Below are positions 34,738-43,201 of a DNA stretch of 64,000 nt, piece by piece; position 1 is the stretch's first letter; the number at the start of each line of letters is the position of its first letter. The notes below the pieces were generated by a model. It worked only from the letters and a program-made list of their open reading frames with translations, was not told the DNA's origin and did no database searches. Made by a program: the position numbers and the translations under genes. The stretch is from contig VGXV01000001.1 of assembly GCA_016873165.1 (NCBI GenBank), forward strand, positions 187,643-251,642, in the 5' to 3' direction. This DNA comes from Planctomycetota bacterium (GTDB taxonomy: Bacteria; Planctomycetota; Brocadiia; Brocadiales; Brocadiaceae).

Positions 34738-36492
34738 TTAATGCAATGCAGCGTCACGTCTTTTTTTCCAAATTGCCGCACCAAACATCAAAACTGCGAT
34801 GCCACCAACGATGCTACCTAAAATACCAGCAAGACCTTTCCTCTTCTTAGATTCTAATAGTTCATCTAATTTCTTTAGTTTCTTAAGTTGTTCTGCCTGA
34901 CTTTCTATCTTATTGATCTTTTGATATACTTTTGCAGCACCATACCACCATGCTATATCCTGCTGGCCATGCGCAACACCTTTGTAAGCATGTGCCTTAT
35001 CGCCAAACCACATATCAGCATATTCCAATTCTATTTGAGACGGATTGTTCTTTCCTGTGTAAAATAAACCATACAATCCAAGAATCGGCCCTATTACAGG
35101 CACCTTTCCCCCAGTAGTTTTAAAGGCATTATATACCGCTTCACCTAATAAACCTGGCCCCAAAGCATCTGCAAGAATATCACCCAATGGGAATATGTCT
35201 CGTTCCTTAATAGGCACTTCAAAAGCATCAAGAGCTACAATCTCATCAACAACAGCCTGCGCTCTGTCCTGCAATTTCCACATTTCAAACATAAAATTAT
35301 CTAAATTCTCACGATACAATCTGGCAAATCTTGGGCTATGGCATTTACTACAAACCGCGACCCATTGTTCCGATCTCTGTTTGTTTTCAGGAGAATACAC
35401 ATCAAGCTTTTCATGTAAGGGAGGAAGTTTAATACCGTAAGGAAAATCCTTTATTGATGATTTATAATCTATCCCTTTTGGAGGAAGAGTTCCCATTCTC
35501 CATACACCCTTTTTAACAGGATTATGCGCAAATGTGCCATTGCCTTGATCAAAATGGCAAAATTGACATGTTGGTGTTCTATAATCTTTTCCAGGCACAA
35601 CTTCCGCCAGAGGTTTCTGCCAATCCCAATGTTCACCTTCCAAATGATAAATATATCCCATCTTTGATTCACCATAGGATTCCGCATCAGGATGATCAAA
35701 ACCCATATGGCAACTCATACAGGCTTCTGGCCTTCTACCTTCTGCCGCCGCGAACTTATGCCTTGAGTGACATATGTTACAACGGTCAGCCGCATGACAT
35801 AAATCGCAACCAAACTGTCCGGCCGGATAACCTCTTCTGAACATTTCAGGATACCACGGCGGAACTGCGTTAGCCATCAAACTATCAACATGGTTTGGTC
35901 TTCCACGTTCTCTTTCTCCCATAAATTCGGTGACCTGCTGCGGATGACATTCACCACAATGAGCGGGCGTTGGCATGTGAAGTTCCTTATGATCTTTTCC
36001 ATGACAATCGCTGCAAGTAACCTCTTTTAATTCACGGCCAATAAGTTTTTCTATTTCCTGAGTCTTAGCTGCGAAATTAGGATTTTTCTTAGGATTTGCA
36101 TGAGTAGACTCCCGCCAGTCATTAACAAAACCAGGGGTTACTTCTTCATGGCAAGCTACACAATCAGTAGGCTTGTATTTTTCCAAAAGTTGATCATAAT
36201 AAGTGCCATCGGGCTTAACATAATGCCTCTGAGGAAACCAGTACATTTGCAGCGGTACTGGTTTATATAATTCCATCCAAGGCCCTGCACCTTTTTCCAA
36301 ACCCACATTTGCTCCGAGCCAATCATATGTTGGCAACGGTTCGTTTGGATACATAATTTCATAATAATTCATTGCTTTTTTCTGCAATTCTTTTAAATCT
36401 GTCTCAGCTTTTGCATGTTTAACACTTATAATCAAGATACACATTAAAAAAGGGATCACGAGTGAAACCGCGCCCGTCCTTAACCACTTCAT
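34738..36492 (-). CDS. Octaheme HAO-like cytochrome c, C-terminally membrane-anchored
   Basis: Start at ATG 36492, chosen because GAGGAGG lies seven bases upstream. About 584 residues with a signal peptide (MKWLRTGAVSLVIPFLMCIL). Eight CxxCH heme sites: CVACH, CSDCH, CGECH, CDLCH, CNICH, CMSCH, CQFCH, CSKCH, the octaheme hydroxylamine oxidoreductase pattern. After the eighth site comes WFGDKAHAYKG...AHGQQDIAWWYG, the family active-site end. A transmembrane tail (GILGSIVGGIAVLMFGAAIW) follows a coiled coil. It ends the Rieske/cytochrome b operon. Memory: the Kuenenia counterpart (kuste4574) was placed among HAO-like proteins thought to lack the cross-linking Tyr; whether that holds here needs alignment. 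Confidence 0.9.
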   Translation of the reverse strand: MKWLRTGAVSLVIPFLMCILIISVKHAKAETDLKELQKKAMNYYEIMYPNEPLPTYDWLGANVGLEKGAGPWMELYKPVPLQMYWFPQRHYVKPDGTYYDQLLEKYKPTDCVACHEEVTPGFVNDWRESTHANPKKNPNFAAKTQEIEKLIGRELKEVTCSDCHGKDHKELHMPTPAHCGECHPQQVTEFMGERERGRPNHVDSLMANAVPPWYPEMFRRGYPAGQFGCDLCHAADRCNICHSRHKFAAAEGRRPEACMSCHMGFDHPDAESYGESKMGYIYHLEGEHWDWQKPLAEVVPGKDYRTPTCQFCHFDQGNGTFAHNPVKKGVWRMGTLPPKGIDYKSSIKDFPYGIKLPPLHEKLDVYSPENKQRSEQWVAVCSKCHSPRFARLYRENLDNFMFEMWKLQDRAQAVVDEIVALDAFEVPIKERDIFPLGDILADALGPGLLGEAVYNAFKTTGGKVPVIGPILGLYGLFYTGKNNPSQIELEYADMWFGDKAHAYKGVAHGQQDIAWWYGAAKVYQKINKIESQAEQLKKLKKLDELLESKKRKGLAGILGSIVGGIAVLMFGAAIWKKRRDAALH

Positions 36493-36569
36493 TATTATGC
36501 CTCCTCTTCCACTAAATCCAGCCATATATGAATAAATAATTTCCCATTTTCCAAATCATATTGGAAACA

Positions 36570-37661
36570 TTAATGCAATTTCGGTGATTGATATTCATTT
36601 GCATCAATACCACTAGTTGTAGTAGTTTTATATGGTCTCGTATGCTCAGGAAAAAACCATTCGTCATCTTTGCCATATTCCTGAAAAAACTTCAACCTCA
36701 TCTCATGCCCTCTTGTATGATGACAAGGTCCACAGACATTATACACCGTCCCATACGTTCCCACTTTTGCAATCTTCTGCCCTTCCGGAGCTTTACCAAT
36801 ATCCATGAAGTACGCAAAAACTTCTCCCGGTCCATGACATGCTTCGCATGTTACTCCTTCTTCAGAGTAGTTACCCGTATCTTCATCATAACCCGTCGTA
36901 TGACACTTAAGACATGTCTTCCGGTATGTTTCATTTCCGGCAATGTAATCGGGCGCATTTTTAACTTTTTCAAACGTTTTGAATTTAATACGCTGCCATC
37001 TTTCTACATGAGGCGAGGTCAATCCGGTATGGCATTTCAAACACTTGCCACTTCCCACATAAATATTTTTGTCTCCGGTTATGCAAAAGCGCTTAAAACT
37101 GCCCATTTCAATTCGCTGATTCGGATCACTTTCTTCCGGAGTCAATGTGGCGAGTTCATCCCAAAACGCAAATAAAGGTTCTGCCGTCTCCAATTTTTGC
37201 AGCATGTCTCTCCTGCCGGCAACCATTCCTTCGTGAGCCATTTCTACGCTCAGCGCCCTTCCTATACCCCCGTGGCAAACGGTACATCCGTAAATATCAA
37301 ATGGAAAATATTTCGTGTTCGGATGAGATGCCGCAAGCTTCCCTTCATCAATATGGCATGTTATACATCTGTCAACTTTATCGCCATTTTTGCCTTTTGT
37401 CCACGCATAATCACCCTGTAAAAGAATTTGTTTTACCTCATATCTTGGCCTTTTCAGAGAAGCCAACCGTCTGCCCAACACTTCCTTTTCCTGTACAGAT
37501 GTTGCCGCATTAAATTCTTTCCCAACTTCTTTCGCCTCCTCTTTGTAATATTCTTCCTGATATTTTTTCCATTCCGGATTAAATTCTTCATTAACCCAGA
37601 TAAGCGTGCAAATAAAAAACATGCCGCTAAAAACAAAAAATATCAACCTTTGTATGCTCAT
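36570..37661 (-). CDS. Membrane-anchored hexaheme cytochrome c
   Basis: 363 residues with an N-terminal membrane anchor (LIFFVFSGMFFICTLIWVN). Six CxxCH heme sites: CITCH, CTVCH, CLKCH, CLKCH, CEACH, CGPCH. The CLKCHTTGYDE...CEACHGPGE part recalls cytochrome c554-like or pentaheme/hexaheme electron-transfer proteins. It lies between the subunit IV gene and the octaheme gene, 38 and 77 bases from them. Most likely it takes electrons from the bc complex in place of cytochrome c1 and passes them to the octaheme subunit. Position outside the anammoxosome membrane or in its lumen is inferred. Confidence 0.92.
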   Translation of the reverse strand: MSIQRLIFFVFSGMFFICTLIWVNEEFNPEWKKYQEEYYKEEAKEVGKEFNAATSVQEKEVLGRRLASLKRPRYEVKQILLQGDYAWTKGKNGDKVDRCITCHIDEGKLAASHPNTKYFPFDIYGCTVCHGGIGRALSVEMAHEGMVAGRRDMLQKLETAEPLFAFWDELATLTPEESDPNQRIEMGSFKRFCITGDKNIYVGSGKCLKCHTGLTSPHVERWQRIKFKTFEKVKNAPDYIAGNETYRKTCLKCHTTGYDEDTGNYSEEGVTCEACHGPGEVFAYFMDIGKAPEGQKIAKVGTYGTVYNVCGPCHHTRGHEMRLKFFQEYGKDDEWFFPEHTRPYKTTTTSGIDANEYQSPKLH

Positions 37662-37698
37662 AAATCACCTATCCTAAGAAATATTTTTTGCATTAAAA

Positions 37699-38421
37699 TC
37701 ATATGTTAATCCAAGGCGTTGCAATCATATATTTTATATTAAAAGCAAGCCTCAAAAACATTTTTAATACGGTACCAAACATCGTTACCATAAGCCCCAT
37801 CGTAATAACATAGCGAATGATGCCTATTTTATTAAAAAATTTGCGATTGATTAAAGCAGGAAGCACTAACCCAAAGAAATAAAAACCAAGTAATAAAGCT
37901 ATACCAACCGGTAACGGCAAGTTATGCAATGGGGGAGGTGTTGGAAAATCATGCGTCCATTCTTCCCACGGCCAAAAAAAAGACCAGAAAGGCCCTCTTA
38001 ATGCAGTTCCGATATAAATTAAAATATACCAGAAAATATACCCAAACATGAAAGTACTTACCGCAAACTTTCTCTCCCTGAATGTATAATAACCGTTCCC
38101 TTTAGGATTGTTATCAACATATGGGATAACTATCAGACCTAAAATTATTATACTTGGGAGCACAACGCCAGCGAACCAAGGATCAAAATAAACCAAAGCC
38201 TCCTGTAAACCTAAAAAATACCACGGAGCTTTTGCTGGATTTTCGGCCTGCCCCGGGTTTGACAATTCCCGCAATGGCGCGTCTACAAAATACGAATAAA
38301 CAAGAAGCCCAACCGTAACAAAAATAGCTGCTAAAAATTCCTTAGCAACCAAGTTGGGCCATGTAAAAACTTTATCATCTTTTATTTCAACAGAAACATT
38401 TCTTTGCTCACTAACTGCCAT
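37699..38421 (-). CDS. Cytochrome b6f-type subunit IV (C-terminal half of cytochrome b)
   Basis: Start ATG 38421, with AGAGGAG seven bases upstream; the open frame begins 24 bases earlier at a TTG. 240 residues. A soluble N-terminus is followed by a first transmembrane segment, the quinol-site loop (KAPWYFLGLQEALVYFDPW, family PEWY-like region as PWYF) and further membrane helices (about four in total). Together with the downstream b6 gene it forms split cytochrome b of the b6f type. It follows that gene by 41 bases. Confidence 0.92.
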   Translation of the reverse strand: MAVSEQRNVSVEIKDDKVFTWPNLVAKEFLAAIFVTVGLLVYSYFVDAPLRELSNPGQAENPAKAPWYFLGLQEALVYFDPWFAGVVLPSIIILGLIVIPYVDNNPKGNGYYTFRERKFAVSTFMFGYIFWYILIYIGTALRGPFWSFFWPWEEWTHDFPTPPPLHNLPLPVGIALLLGFYFFGLVLPALINRKFFNKIGIIRYVITMGLMVTMFGTVLKMFLRLAFNIKYMIATPWINI

Positions 38422-38462
38422 GGAACCACTCCTCTGAAATTCCAATGAAACAAAAATTTAAA

Positions 38463-39239
38463 CTACAATGGACCTGAAATACCGCCATCTTTACGAACCC
38501 TCCAGAAATGCACCATCATAAGTGCAGAGGCGATAACAGGTATACCGATACAATGCCACACATACGCGCGCAACAATGCGGGAGCTCCTATAGATGTTCC
38601 CCCCAGCAATGCGAATCGAATATCGTTATTTGCTTCCATTCCCAAAATATAGGCAAATGGACCTTCATGTCCTAACAACGGAGTTGCACGAGCCATATTT
38701 GTACCAACGGTAATAGCCCAGTACCCTAACTGATCCCAAGGCAACAAATACCCTGTAAAACTCAGCAGAAAAGTCAGTACAAGTAAAAAGACACCAACTA
38801 CCCAGTTAAACTGACGTGGCGGCTTATACGAACCAGTTAAAAACACGCGCAACATATGAATACTCACGGTAATGACCATTGCATGGGCGCCCCATCGATG
38901 GGAATTTCTCAAAAACCTTCCGAACGGAACCACGTACATCAGATCAACAATATCCGCATATGCCCTATTAACATCTGGCGTATAATAAAACATGAGCAAA
39001 ATACCGGTCAACGTTTCAAATAAAAAGATGAAAAAGGTAATTCCCCCCATACACCAAGTAAACCTTATCTTGGTACCATGCTCACGCACTTTCGCCGGAT
39101 GTAAATGCAACCATACGTTGCTAATTATCTGGAGAACTCTGTTCCTTGGCGTATCTGTATAACCATGACGAAACACAGACCTCCAAATTTCATTCTCTGT
39201 AATCAGTTTTTTTAATTCTTGCAGTGATTTCATTTGCAC
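38463..39239 (-). CDS. Cytochrome b6-type subunit
   Basis: 258 residues with four transmembrane helices and the two bis-His heme b pairs ([20 protein letters not shown]; the second pair in later helix D region with [19 protein letters not shown]). RNSHRWGAH and [16 protein letters not shown] are standard b6/cytochrome b sequences. A cysteine in [11 protein letters not shown] sits where b6 has the Cys35 that binds the extra heme cn/ci. Upstream gene: NAD(P)/FAD oxidoreductase; downstream: subunit IV. Quinol oxidation is the likely function. The start may be residue 1 or 3. Confidence 0.93.
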   Translation of the reverse strand: MQMKSLQELKKLITENEIWRSVFRHGYTDTPRNRVLQIISNVWLHLHPAKVREHGTKIRFTWCMGGITFFIFLFETLTGILLMFYYTPDVNRAYADIVDLMYVVPFGRFLRNSHRWGAHAMVITVSIHMLRVFLTGSYKPPRQFNWVVGVFLLVLTFLLSFTGYLLPWDQLGYWAITVGTNMARATPLLGHEGPFAYILGMEANNDIRFALLGGTSIGAPALLRAYVWHCIGIPVIASALMMVHFWRVRKDGGISGPL

Positions 39240-39314
39240 ATCCCCTTCTCAGCTATACTGTAATTTCCATGTTCTCTTCTCATATTAACGCGCCCTCCAA
39301 TCTCCCCCCTTTCT

Positions 39315-41060
39315 TTATAATAATTTATTAACTTCTTCGTTGGGTTGCCATAATACTCGTTTCATAGATATCACATTCACCGGACAATCTTTACAATTTC
39401 CACAACGGATACATTTATCAGTATACTTAATAACGATGCCATCTTTACTCATAAATGGCCTATGTGCTTTAGTTTGATCATAGGTATCTACCTGTTTAAG
39501 AGCACCCACCGGACATACCATGCTGCATCGTCCACACAACACACATTCATTTGTCTCCACATTAATTGTGAGATCACACTTAAGACAACGGTTAGCTTCT
39601 TTTGCCGCTTGCAATTCATCCAACCCAAGTTCCACTAAATCAAAACTGCCCTCTCTCTCCTTTTCCGGCAACAGCCGCATATTTTGACGTGGAGTTGCAT
39701 CATAGTTTTCTTCGCGTAAGTTAATATCACTATCAAGGAGTGTTACCCAAACTTTTTTCTTCGGTTCCTCTAGTGGTTCACCACTTATATATCTATCGAT
39801 TGACCTTGCGGCAGCATGCCCCTGTGCGATACATTCGATTATCGTACTTGGTCCCAATGCAACATCACCGCCAGCAAAAATACCTTTTTTGTTTGTTGAA
39901 AGATTTTCGTCAACAGCAAGAGTCCCCCCCTTGTTAACCTTCAAACCGTGTTTATCACCCAGGAATTTCAAATCTGCCTCTTGACTAATAGCTGATATAA
40001 TACAATCAGTTTCGATAACAAACGCAGAATCCGGAATAGGCTCCGGCCTTCTTCTCCCACTTTCATCCGGTTTTCCCAGCCGCATCTTTACACATTGCAA
40101 ACCTTTTGCTTTCCCATTTTCCGTTATAATTTTCGTCGGAGCAGCCAGGAAATGGAAATCTACTCCTTCGTGTTCTGCTTCTTCAACTTCCCATGCCAAA
40201 GCCGGCATTTCTTCCTTCGTACGTCGATACACGATCGAAACGTTCTTGGCCAATCTCTTTGCAGTTCTGGCAGCATCAATAGCAGAATTACCGCCGCCAA
40301 TAACAGCTACATTTTCACCGGGACTTTTTACATTCCCTGAACTAACATCCTTTAAAAATACAAGGCAATCCATCACCCCTTCCGTGCCTTCTTCTCCAAG
40401 GATTTCAAGCCTTTTGCCAATTTGCGCACCCACAGCAATAAATACCGCATCATATCCCTTTTCCAACAAATCAGAAAAAGATTTGCCATTACCCCCAATC
40501 GGAGTGTTCGTTTTTATTTCCACACCTCTTTCTATAATGTGGCTAACATCAAACATTATTTGCTCTCTGGGCAATCTATAAGAAGGAATAGCCCACATCA
40601 TCATGCCCCCAACCTGGGCTTCTTTTTCAAAAACGGTAACTTTGTAACCCAATCCGGCCAAATCGAAAGCGGCAGTTAAGCCTGCCGGTCCCGCCCCAAT
40701 GACTGCAACTTTTTCTTTTCTCTTTTTAACAGTGGGAGCAGGAACTCTTATTTTATTTTTAAATACATAATCCGTAACAAACCTCTTTAAAGCATCAATG
40801 GCAACAGGCCTGTCAAAATCTCCACGTTTACATTTAGATTCACATGGATGCGGACAAACATATCCGCACACCGCAGGAAATGGATTTGTTTCCTTCATTA
40901 GTCTGTATGATTCCTCGAATTTACCCTGACTAATCAGGCGTATATATCCGGGAACATCCATATGCGCAGGACAACGGTGCTGGCAGCGTATATTTTCTCT
41001 CAACCAATCCAAATCTAAAAGCGCGCGGATTCCTTGTTTTGGTATTGTTGTTTGAGTCAT
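39315..41060 (-). CDS. NAD(P)-dependent FAD/iron-sulfur oxidoreductase (GltD-like) of the bc operon
   Basis: ATG 41060 is preferred over the upstream in-frame TTG at 41102. About 581 residues. The N-terminal Fer4_20/GltB-small-subunit type domain carries CQHRCPAHMDVP and CGYVCPHPCESKCKR. FAD (VIGAGPAGLTAAFDLAG) and NAD(P) (VIGGGNSAIDAARTAKRL) dinucleotide sites follow, with IFAGGDVALGPST. The C-terminus has two 4Fe-4S sites: CVLCGRCSMVCPVG and CIRCGNCKDCPVN. An NAD(P)H-type module inside a Rieske/cytochrome b operon is unusual outside anammox bacteria. Likely soluble or peripheral on the membrane; it could couple quinone and NAD(P) pools. Confidence 0.93.
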   Translation of the reverse strand: MTQTTIPKQGIRALLDLDWLRENIRCQHRCPAHMDVPGYIRLISQGKFEESYRLMKETNPFPAVCGYVCPHPCESKCKRGDFDRPVAIDALKRFVTDYVFKNKIRVPAPTVKKRKEKVAVIGAGPAGLTAAFDLAGLGYKVTVFEKEAQVGGMMMWAIPSYRLPREQIMFDVSHIIERGVEIKTNTPIGGNGKSFSDLLEKGYDAVFIAVGAQIGKRLEILGEEGTEGVMDCLVFLKDVSSGNVKSPGENVAVIGGGNSAIDAARTAKRLAKNVSIVYRRTKEEMPALAWEVEEAEHEGVDFHFLAAPTKIITENGKAKGLQCVKMRLGKPDESGRRRPEPIPDSAFVIETDCIISAISQEADLKFLGDKHGLKVNKGGTLAVDENLSTNKKGIFAGGDVALGPSTIIECIAQGHAAARSIDRYISGEPLEEPKKKVWVTLLDSDINLREENYDATPRQNMRLLPEKEREGSFDLVELGLDELQAAKEANRCLKCDLTINVETNECVLCGRCSMVCPVGALKQVDTYDQTKAHRPFMSKDGIVIKYTDKCIRCGNCKDCPVNVISMKRVLWQPNEEVNKLL

Positions 41061-41094
41061 TGAACTATCTTTCTTAATAAATTCCCCAAATATC

Positions 41095-41613
41095 CTATAC
41101 AATTAATTCGGTTTCTAAAGGTACTTTTATACTTGTATCAATTACCAATCTTCCATTATCGTCGATCACCATCTGGAAATGATCTAATGGTCGGGGAGCA
41201 GGGCCCGCAAAATTTACACCGTTACGGTAGTACTTGCTTCCGTGGCATGGGCATTCGAAGATATTTTTTTCTTTCGAAAACTCTACCGCACATCCAAGGT
41301 GTTGACAGACGACCGAAATTGCCTTAAAACTATCGCCATCGCGAACCACAAACACTTTTCTTGATTTCAAAGTAGTGACAGAGTCGGGAAGGAAATTTTT
41401 CGGTTCACCTGCAGCAAACTTCGGAGAAGGTTCAAAAAGAACTTTCGGATAAAAGAACCCTTTATAGCCAAACAACTCGCCCAAATACGCGCCTACTGAG
41501 GCAAAGAACAACCCCCACCCGGCTAACGTTAAAAAATTTCTGCGGGACAACGTAAACCAGATTCCCCCCTCTTTTTCTGATTTACAACATTTGTTTTCTT
41601 CTTTCGATCCCAT
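41095..41613 (-). CDS. Rieske 2Fe-2S protein of the bc complex
   Basis: The start is ATG 41613, set by an exceptional ribosome binding site (separate entry); upstream GTG in the same frame lies inside that site. 172 residues: basic N-terminus with a Tat-like SRRNFLTLAGWG, one transmembrane helix, then the Rieske domain with CQHLGC and CPCHGS holding the 2Fe-2S cluster by two Cys and two His, and a disulfide pair by the other two Cys. It is the first gene of a six-gene operon: Rieske, NAD(P)/FAD enzyme, cytochrome b6, subunit IV, hexaheme, octaheme. Confidence 0.96.
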   Translation of the reverse strand: MGSKEENKCCKSEKEGGIWFTLSRRNFLTLAGWGLFFASVGAYLGELFGYKGFFYPKVLFEPSPKFAAGEPKNFLPDSVTTLKSRKVFVVRDGDSFKAISVVCQHLGCAVEFSKEKNIFECPCHGSKYYRNGVNFAGPAPRPLDHFQMVIDDNGRLVIDTSIKVPLETELIV

Positions 41614-41624
41614 GATCACCTCCT
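41614..41624 (-). promoter_or_regulatory. Extended Shine-Dalgarno sequence of the Rieske gene
   Basis: On the minus strand AGGAGGTGATC directly precedes the ATG at 41613. Eleven bases pair with the standard 3' end of bacterial 16S rRNA (GATCACCTCCT). The core GGAGG is five bases from the ATG. It settles the start and suggests very high initiation for the first gene of the respiratory operon. Confidence 0.85.
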
Positions 41625-41952
41625 AAATCAAAAGATTTTGATTTTTTGAATTTACACACGCCCACTCTTGATGCCGAACATCAGATAAACGAAATTGTTT
41701 TCTAAGTAGACGCATTAATACTTGAAATGTGTATACTATACACCCCTATAGTTTAAGAATAATTTAAAAAAGATCTGCTTAGCTTCTTCGCTTTTAGAAT
41801 GGTTTTTACGTTGGGAATAATCCAAAGTGTAGAACATACGGTTATGTATAAGAGGTACATAAACTAATGTAGGTCAAACATACTTTAACGGTCGAATGAT
41901 ATAGATATCAAAAAGAAAAGTCAAGAATATTTTGACAAACTAAAAGATATTT
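41625..41952. other. Upstream region of the bc operon with a perfect 15-base palindrome
   Basis: AT-rich 328 bases between the TusA-like stop and the Rieske gene. It holds GTGTATACTATACAC (41729-41743), a perfect palindrome with 7-base arms around one central base, about 115 bases upstream of the Rieske start on the minus strand. Such a site fits a dimeric regulator. No clear -35/-10 pair was found by eye, and no gene. Confidence 0.45.
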
Positions 41953-42198
41953 TTACATCTTCTTAATCAAGATTCGGTAACTATTGTCTAAATTCTCTAC
42001 TTTAATTATCTTATGACCTTCTTCTTTTATGCTTCTGGGAACACTTCTTATTGGCTCACCATCATCCAATATAACTTCCAAAATTTGGCCAGCATCCAAC
42101 ATTTCCAATTTTAATTTTGTTTTGACAAAATTAATAGGACAAAGCACGCCTCTTAAATCAATTTTATCATGTGGAATAAGCTTTTCTTCCTCTGCCAC
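41953..42198 (-). CDS. TusA/SirA-family sulfurtransferase-like protein
   Basis: 81 residues, one TusA-like domain. The key cysteine is in DLRGVLCPINFVKTKLKL (CPxP variant CPIN). The family passes persulfide sulfur between carriers. Start is GTG at 42198 with GAGGA seven bases ahead. It is the last gene of a minus-strand run with JAMM, DsrE and sulfite-reductase-like genes. Those neighbours make a role in sulfur relay likely. Confidence 0.9.
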   Translation of the reverse strand: MAEEEKLIPHDKIDLRGVLCPINFVKTKLKLEMLDAGQILEVILDDGEPIRSVPRSIKEEGHKIIKVENLDNSYRILIKKM

Positions 42199-42240
42199 TA
42201 ATATATCCTCAAAAAAACCATTTAATCTGTAATTTTAAAT

Positions 42241-42660
42241 TTACTCAATGCAATTAATTTTTTCTTCTATGAACAATTTTCTCTCTTCGTTAAAAACCCA
42301 CGATCTGAATTCAATGTCTTCCCGCTTCTCTACAGAAATGATCATGTATGAATAACTACTCCACGCATTCTCTTTATCAAATGCCGAAGGAACTGCGGGA
42401 TGGTCAGGATGTGAATGGTAAATGCCTATAATTTGCAATCCTTTTTTAGATGCACTCCTATCAACTCTCATAAAATCCTTACCGGATATTTCATACCTAT
42501 CATGTGTTCTCTCTGTATTTTTATTTTGCACAGGGTATATTTCTACCACTTTTTTTTCAGCGGCATTTCTGCCGACTAATAATCCGCAACATTCAGAAGG
42601 ATAGCTTTTTATTACTTCATTTTTTATAATGTTTAAATCGTTCTTACTTACGTACAGCAA
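42241..42660 (-). CDS. JAMM/Mov34 metalloprotease (Mec-like)
   Basis: The start is set at TTG 42660 (MLYVSKNDLNII...), because AAGAGGTG lies seven bases upstream; the frame runs 16 codons further to another TTG. About 139 residues with the JAMM zinc motif: Glu in SYPSECCGLLVG, HSHPDHPAVPSAFD (H-x-H-x-D with Ser/Asp). In the Mec family this protease releases cysteine from a CysO-cysteine adduct or trims sulfur carriers to expose Gly-Gly. An E1-like partner exists in this window at 4.4 kb, but no carrier is seen next to either gene. Confidence 0.88.
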   Translation of the reverse strand: MLYVSKNDLNIIKNEVIKSYPSECCGLLVGRNAAEKKVVEIYPVQNKNTERTHDRYEISGKDFMRVDRSASKKGLQIIGIYHSHPDHPAVPSAFDKENAWSSYSYMIISVEKREDIEFRSWVFNEERKLFIEEKINCIE

Positions 42661-42769
42661 TCCACAACACCTCTTATCTATGGAAAAAATCTGCGCACCA
42701 TATATCAAAAACTAGTATTAAGATTCTATTGCTCTGAGTAATTGTTTTTAATACATCATGCTGCATATA

Positions 42770-43189
42770 TTAGATAAAAAGTTGCGTTTCCGCTCCATCA
42801 GTAATTTCTATAATCGTTGTCAAACCAAGTATATCGTCTACCTTTGATTTTACTTTCTTTTCTTCCAGATCCATGAGCTTCACTGCTCCCGAACATGCAT
42901 ACAATTTCAGGTTTCCCATTTTTCGCACTTCGATTAACAGTTCTTTAATTGAAACAGGATTCATATCACTCATACGTTTTCCTAATTTTTCACCTTCCTC
43001 TCCAAATTCAGCGCCTAACACTTCTGGTGAAAATTCCTCGTTAACAAAACGTTTCAACGCCCAAAAAAAAAGGAAAACGTACGTTTCCCTTCCCATCGAA
43101 GCAGCGGTAATAGCCAATGTGACTATCTGGTAAAGCTTATCATACGTTCCGCTGTGTGCAAAAATGACAAATTTCTTTTTCCCGCTCAT
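42770..43189 (-). CDS. DsrE/DsrF-like (DsrE_2) sulfur-relay family protein
   Basis: 139 residues of the DsrE-like alpha/beta fold: KKFVIFAHSGTYDKLYQIV start, ASMGRETYVFLFFWALKRF, and a conserved cysteine in LKLYACSGAVKLM near residue 98. Large members of the group bind persulfide on such a cysteine. It follows the sulfite reductase-like gene by 12 bases. With TusA it suggests a sulfur-transfer chain. Confidence 0.85.
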   Translation of the reverse strand: MSGKKKFVIFAHSGTYDKLYQIVTLAITAASMGRETYVFLFFWALKRFVNEEFSPEVLGAEFGEEGEKLGKRMSDMNPVSIKELLIEVRKMGNLKLYACSGAVKLMDLEEKKVKSKVDDILGLTTIIEITDGAETQLFI

Positions 43190-43201
43190 TCTTACTACCC
43201 T

